Part shown: one piece after another, positions 43,443 through 51,302 of the stretch
Position numbering within the stretch: position 1 is the first letter of the stretch
Layout: every line of letters begins with the position of its first letter
Source: Pseudomonadota bacterium
GTDB lineage: Bacteria > Pseudomonadota > Alphaproteobacteria > Rhizobiales > Rhizobiaceae
Length of the DNA stretch: 64,000 nt
NCBI GenBank assembly: GCA_023457435.1
Contig: JAEWLS010000030.1
Span: forward strand, 177,628 to 241,627
Direction: 5' to 3'
The notes under the pieces: generated by a model
Database searches by the model: none
What the model saw: only the letters and a program-made list of their open reading frames with translations
What the model was told of the DNA's origin: nothing
Translations under genes and position numbers: made by a program

Positions 43443-45593
43443 ATGGCTGACAAGGCACTGGCGGGTATCGTGGTGACGGAGCTTGGTACGCGCCTTGGCG
43501 CTGCCATCTCCGGCAACCTCCTCATGCAGCTCGGCGCGACCGTGGTCTCGGTCGAGCTGCCGGACGACTCCGACCGCTACGATCTCAAGGGCTACCACCG
43601 GCCGGTGATGACCGCCGGCAAGCTGAGCTTCGCCCCGCGCGAAGGCGTGGTCGAAGACGAGGCGCTGCTTGCCGACCTGATCGCCTCCAGCGACATCGTG
43701 ATCACCTCCGGTGACATGGCCTCGGGGATGGCGCTTAGGGCGATCGCGCATGCCGGGAATGCGATCGTGTGCGACATCACCGCCTACGGCAATTCAGGGC
43801 CCGACGCCGGCAAGCCGGCAACCGAATTCGAACTGCAGGCGCTCACCGGAGTGTCGGACACGACCGGGCTTTCCGACGGCCCGCCCACGCCGATCCTGCT
43901 GCTCATCATCAGCTACCTGACCGGCGTCTACGCCACCATCGCCACGCTGTCGGCGCTCTATGCGCGCGAGCAGCAGGGCGTGGTACAGACGATCGACGTC
44001 GCGATGATGGATTGCGGGTTCATCTCCCTCAATACCTTCCTCGCCTCGACGCTGACCGATCCGCGGGCCAAGAAGACGAGGCTCGGCAATCGCCATCCGA
44101 CGGTCGCGCCATGGAACACCTACCGGACCTCCGACGGCTGGGTGCTGATCTGCGCGGGAAACCAGGCGCAGTGGGAGCGTCTTTGCCAGACGATGGGCCA
44201 GCCGGAGCTCGCCGGTACCTACAAAAGCCAGGGCGAGCGCATTCGCAACACCATCGTCATCGACGAGGCTATCGAGGCCTGGACTCGGACGCTGACGACA
44301 GCCGACTGCGTGCAGGCGATGGTCGATGCGAACGTCGCGTGCGGTCCGATCGCCGAAATCGACGGTTACGCGCGCGAGGAAAACATTGAATACCGCGAAA
44401 TGGTCCGGGCGCTGCTCGACCCGACCTCTGGCGAGACCGTCTACGTGCCCGGCTCGCCGCTGCTCATGACCCGCACGCCCGGAGCTGCGCCGGCGCGGAT
44501 TCCGGCTCGGGGCGAGGATGCCGACGCGGTGCGGACGCTCGCCGCATCGCGCCGCGCTGTGCCGGCCCGCGCCGAGGCAACCGCGCTCAAACGCCCCCTC
44601 GAAGGCGTCAAGATCATCGAGCTCGGGCAGTATACGACGGCGCCGCTCTGCGCGAAGCATCTCGCGCATCTCGGTGCCGAGGTCATCAAGATCGAACGAC
44701 CGGGCGGCGACGAATCGCGCACCTGGCCGCCGCACATCGACGGTCGATCCATCACCTTCAGGCTCAACAATGCCGACAAGCGCTCGCTGACCCTCGACCT
44801 GACCCGCGCGGCGGACCTCGAGGTACTGCGAGCTCTGGCAGCGCAGGCCGATGTCCTGGTCGAGAACATGAAGCCCGGTGCGCTGACCAAGTTCGGCCTG
44901 TCGCCGGATGCGCTGCGCGAACTCAATCCGCGGCTCGTCTCATGTTCGATCAGCGGCTTCGGCGCCGATTCGCTCTACGCCACGCGCCCCGCCTTCGACA
45001 CGGTTATCCAGGCCATGTCGGGCTTCATGGCCTCGCTCAGCAACTCCGAGATTCCGCTCAAAACAGGCATTTCGTCCGCCGACACCACGGGCGGCATCAT
45101 GGCTGCGGTCGCCATTCTCGGCGCGCTCAACGAAAGGCTGAGATCGGGCAGGGGCCAGCACATCGACCTGTCGATGCAGGATGTCTCGGCCTGGTTGACG
45201 CAGACGGCCTGGAACGGCCGAAAGGTGCAGGGGCCGGCCGTGGTGAAGTGCAATGATGGCTATGTCTTCGCCATGACGCGGGATGGAACCGAACCGCGTC
45301 TCGACGCAGAGACCGAAATCATGTCGCGCGAGGCGGTGGCGGCCTCGATCTCCGCGACGGGCATACCGGCCTACCCGGTTCGCAGCCTCAAGGAGGCGAC
45401 GCAGCTGCCGCAGGTGCTCGAGCGGAAGATCTGGTTCTACCTGAAGAGCGGCGGCTTCGAGTGGCCGATGCTGGCCAGTCCGCTGCGGTTGCAGAAGACC
45501 GCTCCGTTCGTGTCGCATATCGCGCCGGAGCCGAACAGCGACAGCGAGGCGATCCGACGCGAGCACGGGATCGCCCTCGAGCTCCAGGCCTAG
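43443..45593 (+). CDS. Fused double-domain CaiB/BaiF CoA-transferase
   Basis: A 716-residue protein made of two class III CoA-transferase domains in tandem. Domain 1 (about 1-370) starts ALAGIVVTELGTRLGAAISG and has QTIDVAMMD with Asp190. Domain 2 (about 385-716) starts LEGVKIIELGQYTTAPLCAKHLAHLGAEVIKIE and has QHIDLSMQD with Asp580. Both candidate catalytic aspartates are present, unlike the two CoA-transferases at the start of the cluster. The second domain is shorter than usual. It may form an intramolecular pseudo-dimer. The start at 43431 is an alternative. Confidence 0.9.
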   Translation: MADKALAGIVVTELGTRLGAAISGNLLMQLGATVVSVELPDDSDRYDLKGYHRPVMTAGKLSFAPREGVVEDEALLADLIASSDIVITSGDMASGMALRAIAHAGNAIVCDITAYGNSGPDAGKPATEFELQALTGVSDTTGLSDGPPTPILLLIISYLTGVYATIATLSALYAREQQGVVQTIDVAMMDCGFISLNTFLASTLTDPRAKKTRLGNRHPTVAPWNTYRTSDGWVLICAGNQAQWERLCQTMGQPELAGTYKSQGERIRNTIVIDEAIEAWTRTLTTADCVQAMVDANVACGPIAEIDGYAREENIEYREMVRALLDPTSGETVYVPGSPLLMTRTPGAAPARIPARGEDADAVRTLAASRRAVPARAEATALKRPLEGVKIIELGQYTTAPLCAKHLAHLGAEVIKIERPGGDESRTWPPHIDGRSITFRLNNADKRSLTLDLTRAADLEVLRALAAQADVLVENMKPGALTKFGLSPDALRELNPRLVSCSISGFGADSLYATRPAFDTVIQAMSGFMASLSNSEIPLKTGISSADTTGGIMAAVAILGALNERLRSGRGQHIDLSMQDVSAWLTQTAWNGRKVQGPAVVKCNDGYVFAMTRDGTEPRLDAETEIMSREAVAASISATGIPAYPVRSLKEATQLPQVLERKIWFYLKSGGFEWPMLASPLRLQKTAPFVSHIAPEPNSDSEAIRREHGIALELQA

Positions 45594-45605
45594 TTCGGAG
45601 AGCGC

Positions 45606-46391
45606 ATGTCCGAATTCACGACGATCAAGGTTGACGTTTCCGACGACGCGTTCGTCGTCACGCTGAATCGTCCCGCCAGCCGCAACGCCATCAGTCTCCT
45701 GATGATGCACGAGCTCGTCGCGGCGGTCGCGGACGCGTCCGCGCGGCGCGCGTCCATGGCCGTGATTGTCACCGGCGGGGCCGAATTCTTCTCGTCCGGC
45801 CGCGACCTCAAGGAAGTCGCTGCAACCACCAGCCGCCAAGGCGCGGAGGAAGCCCGCGCCGCCTGGCTCGGCGTGACGGAGAGCTTCGAGCGGTGCCCGA
45901 AGCCGGTGATTGCCGCAATCGAAGGCAGCTGCCTGACCGGTGGCCTCGAACTTGCGCTCGCCTGCGACCTGCGCGTCGCCGGCGACGGCGCGACGTTCGG
46001 CGTCACCAGCGCACGTCTCGGCACGATGCCGGCCTTCGGCGCGACACAACGCCTGCCCCGGCTTGTCGGCGCATCCCGCGCGATGGAGATGATGTTCCTT
46101 GCCGAAACGATCGGCGTCGATGACGCCCAGCGCATCGGGCTGATCAACCGCAGGGCCGAGCGCGGCGGAGCCGTCGCCGAGGCGCGGCGCCTGGCAGCGA
46201 CCATCGCGGAGCGTGCGCCGCTCAGCATCGCGGCCATGAAGAAGGCGGTGCACGAGGGGCTGTCCATGCCGCTCGGCCGTGCGCTCGAGCTGGAACTGTC
46301 TCTCGGTGCCACGCTTGCCGGCTCCAGCGATCGCCGGGAAGGCATTGCCGCCTTCGCGGAGAAGCGCAGGCCGCGCTTCACCGGCGAATAG
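45606..46391 (+). CDS. Enoyl-CoA hydratase/isomerase family protein
   Basis: A 261-residue crotonase-fold protein with SSGRDLKEV (oxyanion hole) and CLTGGLELALACD, which keeps one catalytic glutamate (Glu115). The second, usually in a P-E-x-x-x-G motif, is replaced: here VTSARLGTMPAFGATQRL has Ser135. It may therefore act as an isomerase, a hydrolase or a slow hydratase; fold and acyl-CoA binding are clear. It is the last gene of the operator C unit and converges on the MBL gene with a 2-bp gap. Confidence 0.9.
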   Translation: MSEFTTIKVDVSDDAFVVTLNRPASRNAISLLMMHELVAAVADASARRASMAVIVTGGAEFFSSGRDLKEVAATTSRQGAEEARAAWLGVTESFERCPKPVIAAIEGSCLTGGLELALACDLRVAGDGATFGVTSARLGTMPAFGATQRLPRLVGASRAMEMMFLAETIGVDDAQRIGLINRRAERGGAVAEARRLAATIAERAPLSIAAMKKAVHEGLSMPLGRALELELSLGATLAGSSDRREGIAAFAEKRRPRFTGE

Positions 46392-46393
46392 GG

Positions 46394-47218
46394 TCATCGC
46401 GCGACGTAGCGGCCGGCTTCCGGTTCGCTAACCCGCCCCTCCGCGACGAGCTTGGACAGATGCGCCAGCACGTTGCGCTCGGCCGCCCGTCTCAGCACCG
46501 GGTTGCTCTTGTTATACAGCGTCGAGGCGATCGCGACCGGGTCAGAGAGTCCGTCGCGGACTGCGCTCTCGATTTCCGCCTCTCGCGCCATGCGGCGGGC
46601 GAGCAGCTCGCGTACGTAGGGGCGCGGATCCGGCAGCATGGGGCCATGGCCGGGGAGGTAGATCCGGTCGTCTCTGGCGATCAGCCGCTGAAGGCTGGCG
46701 AAGAACGCCGCCATGTTGCCACGTGGCGGCGGCGGCACGACCGAGCTGCACCAAGCCATCACGTGGTCGCCGGTGAAAAGCAGCCCGTCCTGGCGCGCGA
46801 AGCACAGATGGTCGGGCGCGTGACCGGGCGTATGGACCGCGGTCAGCGCCCCGATAGCCGAACCGTCGTCGAGGGCGATGTCCGGCCGATGCTCCGGGTC
46901 GGCGCTCGTGCGGAACGATGCGACCGGCGCACCCGTGCGCGTCTTGAGCTCGCGCACCGCGCCGACATGGTCGGGGTGGGCATGGGTGAGCAGGATCAGC
47001 ACGATCGTCTTGTCCGCTGCCGCCATAATGGCGTCGACATGGTCCATGTCGTCCGGCCCCGGATCGATCACGACAGTTCCATCCGCGTCGTCGACGAGGT
47101 AGGTATTGGTGCCGTGCAGCGTCATCGGTGTCGGGTTTTGCGCGGTTATCCGCCTGATTCCCGGCAACATTGTCATCGCGACGCCGCGCGTCGGTTCCGG
47201 CTCGGTCAGGTAGGGCAA
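46394..47218 (-). CDS. MBL-fold metallo-hydrolase (LACTB2-like)
   Basis: The 274-residue protein has the metallo-beta-lactamase motif LLTHAHPDHVG, then HTPGHAPDHL, GDHVMAW and LPGHGPMLP. A C-terminal winged-helix-like extension (RRAAERNVLAHLSKL) is typical of the LACTB2/human-like branch. It is a probable thioester or ester hydrolase for CoA-linked intermediates. The start is a TTG at 47218 with GGAG at correct spacing, giving the PYLTEPEPTRG N-terminus shared by relatives; an ATG at 47176 is an alternative. Operator D lies 62 bp upstream. Confidence 0.85.
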   Translation of the reverse strand: MPYLTEPEPTRGVAMTMLPGIRRITAQNPTPMTLHGTNTYLVDDADGTVVIDPGPDDMDHVDAIMAAADKTIVLILLTHAHPDHVGAVRELKTRTGAPVASFRTSADPEHRPDIALDDGSAIGALTAVHTPGHAPDHLCFARQDGLLFTGDHVMAWCSSVVPPPPRGNMAAFFASLQRLIARDDRIYLPGHGPMLPDPRPYVRELLARRMAREAEIESAVRDGLSDPVAIASTLYNKSNPVLRRAAERNVLAHLSKLVAEGRVSEPEAGRYVAR

Positions 47219-47279
47219 GGCAGCTCCAGGGCAGTTTTTGCCGCGCCGATGGCACTGCGCCGGCGACGCGACTGATTCA

Positions 47280-47290
47280 TTATAACATTT
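47280..47290. promoter_or_regulatory. Operator copy D of the proposed GntR regulon (weakest copy)
   Basis: TTATAACATTT; its complement reads AAATGTTATAA, sharing TGTTATAATGA with copy E when extended. It lies 62 bp upstream of the MBL gene start. Only one half-site is well kept. Confidence 0.45.
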
Positions 47291-47416
47291 GCCGATGACG
47301 TCGCGGCCAGCGCCGCGTTGCCGCAGCGAGCGCTCGCGCGCCAACATCGCCTGCATTTCCGCCTAATACGCACTCCCCAAGCGGACCCAGTGACATGCAG
47401 GCTTGTGACAGTCAGA

Positions 47417-47429
47417 ATATTGTTATAAT
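47417..47429. promoter_or_regulatory. Operator copy E of the proposed GntR regulon
   Basis: ATATTGTTATAAT lies 46 bp before the binding-protein start (47475) and includes TATAAT at 47424-47429. The 256-bp region between the MBL gene and the transporter genes therefore carries a divergent pair of copies, D and E. Confidence 0.6.
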
Positions 47430-47474
47430 GATTGGTCTGAGACCGCAATCATAACGCGCTCAGGGAGGAAGAAA

Positions 47475-48458
47475 GTGAAACTCGAGTTCATGAAATTCGC
47501 GGCAGCTGCGGCCGTAGCCGCCGCTGCAACGGTTGCGGCGCCGGCCATGGCCCAGACCTGGCCCACCCAGCCCATCACCATGATCGTGCCGTTCTCGGCC
47601 GGCGGCGGCTCGGACCCCGTCGCCCGCATGCTCGCCGAAGGACTCGGCAAGGCGCTCGGCCAGCCGGTTCTGGTCGAGTTCCGTCCGGGCGGTTCCGCGA
47701 CGCTCGGCACCAACGACGTCGCCAAGGCCAAGCCGGATGGCTACACCATCATGCTGTCGCCGAACACGCCGGTCGTGAACGTCAAGTACACCGTGCCGAA
47801 CCTGCCCTACGACATCGAGGACCTCGTCGCCGTGACGCAGGTGACCGACGCCTCCATCATGCTGGTCGCAAACGTCAATTTCGCTCCGAGCAGCTTCCCC
47901 GAACTGATCGAGTACGCCAAGGCGAACCCGGGCAAGATCAACCTCGCCATCCAGGGCACCGGCGGCGTCAGCTCCTATGCTGCTTCGCTGATCGAATCGA
48001 AGCTCGGCGTCACGTTCAACCAGGTGCCGTACAAGGGCGCCGGCGACATGCTGGCCGATATGCTGAGCGGCGTCGTCGATATCGGCTTCGGCTTCCCGAC
48101 GGGCTTCCTCTCCGGCGTCGATGCCGGCAAGCTCAAGTTCGTCGCCTCGCTGGCCGCGGAGCCGAACAAGGCGCTGCCGAACGTCAAGACGACCAAGCAG
48201 GAAGGCTTCGAGGAGATCCGCGTCAGCGCGTGGCTCATGCTGTTCGCGCCGAAGGGCACGCCGGCTGACGTCATGAAGAAGATCTCCGACGAGACCAACA
48301 AGATCATCAGCCAGCCGGATGTCCAGGCCAAGCTCGAGCAGCTCGGCTACGCCGTCACCGCCGACAGCACGCCGGAGAAGGCCCAGGCCCTGCTCGTGCA
48401 GGACCGCAAGGACTTCGCCGAGGTCGTCGAATCCGGCGCTATGAAGATCGCGCAGTAA
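47475..48458 (+). CDS. Tripartite tricarboxylate transporter substrate-binding protein (Bug/TctC family)
   Basis: The periplasmic binding protein delivers a carboxylate to the membrane subunits. The 327-residue protein has a signal peptide (about 1-26, ending APAMAQ) followed by TWPTQPITMIVPFSAGGGSDPVAR, the conserved start of Bug proteins with the carboxylate-binding loop, and later GTGGVSSYAA and VPYKGAGDMLADM. The start is a GTG at 47475 with GGGAGGAA six bases upstream. A hairpin after the stop separates it from tctB. It belongs to the operator E unit. Confidence 0.95.
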   Translation: MKLEFMKFAAAAAVAAAATVAAPAMAQTWPTQPITMIVPFSAGGGSDPVARMLAEGLGKALGQPVLVEFRPGGSATLGTNDVAKAKPDGYTIMLSPNTPVVNVKYTVPNLPYDIEDLVAVTQVTDASIMLVANVNFAPSSFPELIEYAKANPGKINLAIQGTGGVSSYAASLIESKLGVTFNQVPYKGAGDMLADMLSGVVDIGFGFPTGFLSGVDAGKLKFVASLAAEPNKALPNVKTTKQEGFEEIRVSAWLMLFAPKGTPADVMKKISDETNKIISQPDVQAKLEQLGYAVTADSTPEKAQALLVQDRKDFAEVVESGAMKIAQ

Positions 48459-48466
48459 CAAGCTTC

Positions 48467-48497
48467 CTGTCGCGGGCGGGCACTCCGTCCGCGACAG
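48467..48497 (+). terminator. Attenuator-type hairpin between binding-protein and membrane-subunit genes
   Basis: CTGTCGCGGGCGG (48467-48479) pairs with CCGTCCGCGACAG (48485-48497) over 13 positions including one G-U pair, with a five-base loop. No T-run follows, so partial termination or 3'-end protection of the binding-protein message is more likely than full termination. Confidence 0.6.
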
Positions 48498-48631
48498 CCG
48501 CAGCTGCGCGCTCGCGCAGTGACTAACCCGGCTGGCTGCCGCATCTTGCAGCCACCCCATCCCCGGTCTTGTCGTCGGCGTGCTAACTAGCCGCTAATGG
48601 GGCGCGCAGTTCAGGGGAGGATGCGAAGAAC

Positions 48632-49081
48632 ATGATCGTAAACGTCAATCGGGACGCATTCGCAGGCGCGATACTGGCCCTGCTGGGCGCATTCATCGCC
48701 CTCTACAGCTACGTCAACTATCCGCTTGGGCAGATCTCCCGCATGGGCCCAGGCATGTTCCCATTCATGCTCGGCTGCGGGCTCTCCCTGATAGCGCTGA
48801 TCGTCCTGGTGAAGTCGTTCCTTCAACCCAAGGAGCCGATCGAGATCAACCTTCGCGCATCTCTCTTCGTGCTGATCGGTCTTGCGGTCTTCGCGATCCT
48901 CATCGATCCGTTCGGTGTCGCGCCGGCCCTGTTCGTCCTGCTGGTCATCTCGTCCTACGCCGTGCCCGGCCGCAACCTGCTGCACACGATCGTATTTTCG
49001 GCGATCGTGACCGCCGCCGTCGTGTTCATCTTCGTCGTCCTGATGGGACTTCACCTCCAACTGTTCGGGTGGCCGGCATGA
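48632..49081 (+). CDS. Tripartite tricarboxylate transporter small membrane subunit (TctB family)
   Basis: A 149-residue protein with four predicted membrane helices (around 10-30, 44-62, 75-95 and 115-140) and the conserved GPGMFPFMLGCGL segment of TctB. It is the small inner-membrane subunit that works with TctA. GGGGAGGA precedes the ATG. It overlaps the TctA start by ATGA (49078-49081). Confidence 0.93.
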   Translation: MIVNVNRDAFAGAILALLGAFIALYSYVNYPLGQISRMGPGMFPFMLGCGLSLIALIVLVKSFLQPKEPIEINLRASLFVLIGLAVFAILIDPFGVAPALFVLLVISSYAVPGRNLLHTIVFSAIVTAAVVFIFVVLMGLHLQLFGWPA

Positions 49082-50613
49082 ACGCGTTCTCCGATCTCTA
49101 CAACGCGGTCTCGATCGGCCTCGGCGTCGCCATCTCGCCGACCAACCTGCTCTATTGCCTGCTGGGCGCCTTCCTGGGCCAGTTGCTCGGCACGCTGCCG
49201 GGGATCGGTACCCTGGTCGCGATCACGCTGCTGTTCCCGGTTACGTTCCATCTCGATCCGACGACGGCGCTGATCATGCTCGCCGGCATCTACTATGGCG
49301 CGCAGTACGGCGGTTCGACCGCCTCCATTCTTCTGAACCTGCCAGGAACCCCGTCGAGCGCAGTGGCATGCCTTGATGGCTATCCGCTCGCCAAGCAGGG
49401 ACGTGCGGGCGTCGCCCTGTCGATGACGACCATCGGCTCGTTCTTCGGGGCGAGCATCGGCATTCTTCTGATGATGCTGTTCTCGCCGGCCATCGCCGAG
49501 GCGGCGCTCGAGTTCGGCCCCTGGGAGTACGTTTCGATCATCCTGCTCGGCCTCATGTCCGGATCCACCGTGGGTACCGATTCGCCGCTGAAGGGCATTG
49601 CGTCGGTCATCGTCGGCGTGGTCGTCGGGCTGGTCGGTCAGGACATCGGGAGCGGGCTGCCGCGCTTCACCTTCGGCTGGAACGAACTCCTGGATGGTGT
49701 CGGCCTCGTGGCGATTGCGATCGGGTTGTTCGGCATCGCCGAGGTGATCTCGATGCTCCGGCCTGGCTTCGACGAGAAGATCAACCAGTTCGCGGTGACG
49801 CTGCGCTCCATGATCCCGACGCGCGACGACCTCCGGCGCTCGTGGGGTCCGATGCTGCGCGGCACCGGCGTCGGCTCGTTCTTCGGCGTGCTGCCGGGCA
49901 CCGGGCCCATGCTCGCGTCGTTCGTCGCTTATGCGCTGGAGCGCAAGGTAGCCGACGATCCGTCGCGTTTCGGCAAGGGCGCAATGGAAGGCCTGGTCGC
50001 GCCGGAGACGGCCAACAACGCTGCCGGCCAGACCGAATTCATTCCGACCATGACGCTCGGCATCCCCGGAAGCGCGACCATGGCGATCATGCTCGGCGTG
50101 CTGATCATGAACGGCATCACGCCCGGGCCATCCGTCATCACCGAGCGCCCGGAGCTGTTCTGGGGGCTGATCATGAGCTTCTGGATCGGCAACCTCATTC
50201 TGGTGATCCTCAACATCCCGATGATCGGGCTGTGGACGCGGATGCTGACGGTGCCCTACCGCATGCTCTACCCGGTGGTCCTCGCTTTCGTCTGCATCGG
50301 TATCTACAGCATCGCGCAATCGAGCTTCGACATCTGGATCGTGTTCGCCGCCGGCGCCATCGGCTACGGCTTCAGGATGCTCGGCCTCCCGCTGGCGCCG
50401 CTCATTCTCGGCGTTGTTCTCGGCCCGATGCTGGAGGAGCATTTCCGACGCTCCCTGCTGCTCTCGCATGGCGACTTCACCATGTTTGTCGAGCGGCCGG
50501 TCAGCCTCGTTCTCCTGATCCTGACGGCCCTGATAGCCGCCGCGCCGCTCTATTCCGGCTACTTCTCGCGCAAGATCCGCACGAACCAGCCGGTCGAGGA
50601 GTCCGAGGGCTAA
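49078..50613 (+). CDS. Tripartite tricarboxylate transporter large membrane subunit (TctA family)
   Basis: A 511-residue polytopic permease. Hallmark sequences are LLGTLPGIGTLVAI, GAQYGGSTASILLNLPGTPSS and ETANNAAGQTEFIPTMTLGIPGSATMAIMLG. Multiple helices run through the whole length. It couples ion flow to import of the carboxylate bound by the upstream binding protein. The ATG at 49078 overlaps tctB; an in-frame GTG at 49069 is less likely. The substrate is unknown but should be a carboxylic acid that feeds the CoA-transferases. Confidence 0.95.
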   Translation: MNAFSDLYNAVSIGLGVAISPTNLLYCLLGAFLGQLLGTLPGIGTLVAITLLFPVTFHLDPTTALIMLAGIYYGAQYGGSTASILLNLPGTPSSAVACLDGYPLAKQGRAGVALSMTTIGSFFGASIGILLMMLFSPAIAEAALEFGPWEYVSIILLGLMSGSTVGTDSPLKGIASVIVGVVVGLVGQDIGSGLPRFTFGWNELLDGVGLVAIAIGLFGIAEVISMLRPGFDEKINQFAVTLRSMIPTRDDLRRSWGPMLRGTGVGSFFGVLPGTGPMLASFVAYALERKVADDPSRFGKGAMEGLVAPETANNAAGQTEFIPTMTLGIPGSATMAIMLGVLIMNGITPGPSVITERPELFWGLIMSFWIGNLILVILNIPMIGLWTRMLTVPYRMLYPVVLAFVCIGIYSIAQSSFDIWIVFAAGAIGYGFRMLGLPLAPLILGVVLGPMLEEHFRRSLLLSHGDFTMFVERPVSLVLLILTALIAAAPLYSGYFSRKIRTNQPVEESEG

Positions 50614-50645
50614 ATGCGGCGCGACTTTCGGACCCGGCTCTCAAG

Positions 50646-51263
50646 ATGACCGACGCAAAGTTGCAGCGTCTGGTCGACCGCGAGGAGCTCTACGATGTCG
50701 TGCGGCGCGAGCGCTTCGCCCGCGACCGCCGGCGCTTCGACGTGATGCGCGCTTGCTTCCACGAAAACGCCTATGTCAGCACCAGTTGGTATGACGGCGT
50801 CGGTGCCGACGCCTATGTCGAGGCGACCCGCTCGCGCATGGCGAAAGGCGGCGGCGGCACGCACTGGGTATTCCCTGCATTCGCCGAGTTCGATGGCGAC
50901 CGCGCCACGGTCGAGAGCCCGGCTCTCATCGCCAGCCGCACGCGCCTCGAAGGCATAGAGGTCGATTTCAACGTCTTCTGCAGGTTCTTCTCGCGCGCCG
51001 TGCGCGAGAGCGACGGCTGGAAGCTGCTGACCTTCCGCGTGCTGTTCGAGCGGGACACCTTGCGGCCCGTCGATCCGCAGGATCCGCTTCCCGTCGATCG
51101 CGCCAAGCTCGCGACCCTCCGTCCATCCTACAAGCACATCGCCTACGTGCAGCAGAGCCGCGGCATCGCCGTGAATCCCGATCACCTCGGCGACGATCGT
51201 CTGGACGCGCTCGAAGACTTCTATGCCGCCGAGCGCCGCTGGCTGGCGACCGGCAGCGACTGA
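50646..51263 (+). CDS. SnoaL-like/NTF2-fold protein
   Basis: A 205-residue protein whose N-terminal two thirds fit the NTF2/SnoaL-like cone fold: ELYDVVRRERFARDRRRFDVMRACFHENAYVSTSW, then a hydrophobic core strand GTHWVFPAF and VDFNVFCRFFSR. Proteins of this type often act as isomerases or dehydratases, or as small subunits in catabolic clusters. No catalytic residue can be assigned. It lies 32 bp after tctA in the operator E unit. The last 60 residues are an extension of unknown role. Confidence 0.78.
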   Translation: MTDAKLQRLVDREELYDVVRRERFARDRRRFDVMRACFHENAYVSTSWYDGVGADAYVEATRSRMAKGGGGTHWVFPAFAEFDGDRATVESPALIASRTRLEGIEVDFNVFCRFFSRAVRESDGWKLLTFRVLFERDTLRPVDPQDPLPVDRAKLATLRPSYKHIAYVQQSRGIAVNPDHLGDDRLDALEDFYAAERRWLATGSD

Positions 51264-51302
51264 CGGCGCGCAGCGCCATCACCATCACGAAAGGGACACG
51301 AC

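Noticed and set aside
49051..50469. A 472-residue minus-strand frame opposite tctA, very rich in Arg/Asp/His.
   Set aside because: Antisense of a membrane protein gene; composition is an artefact of that.
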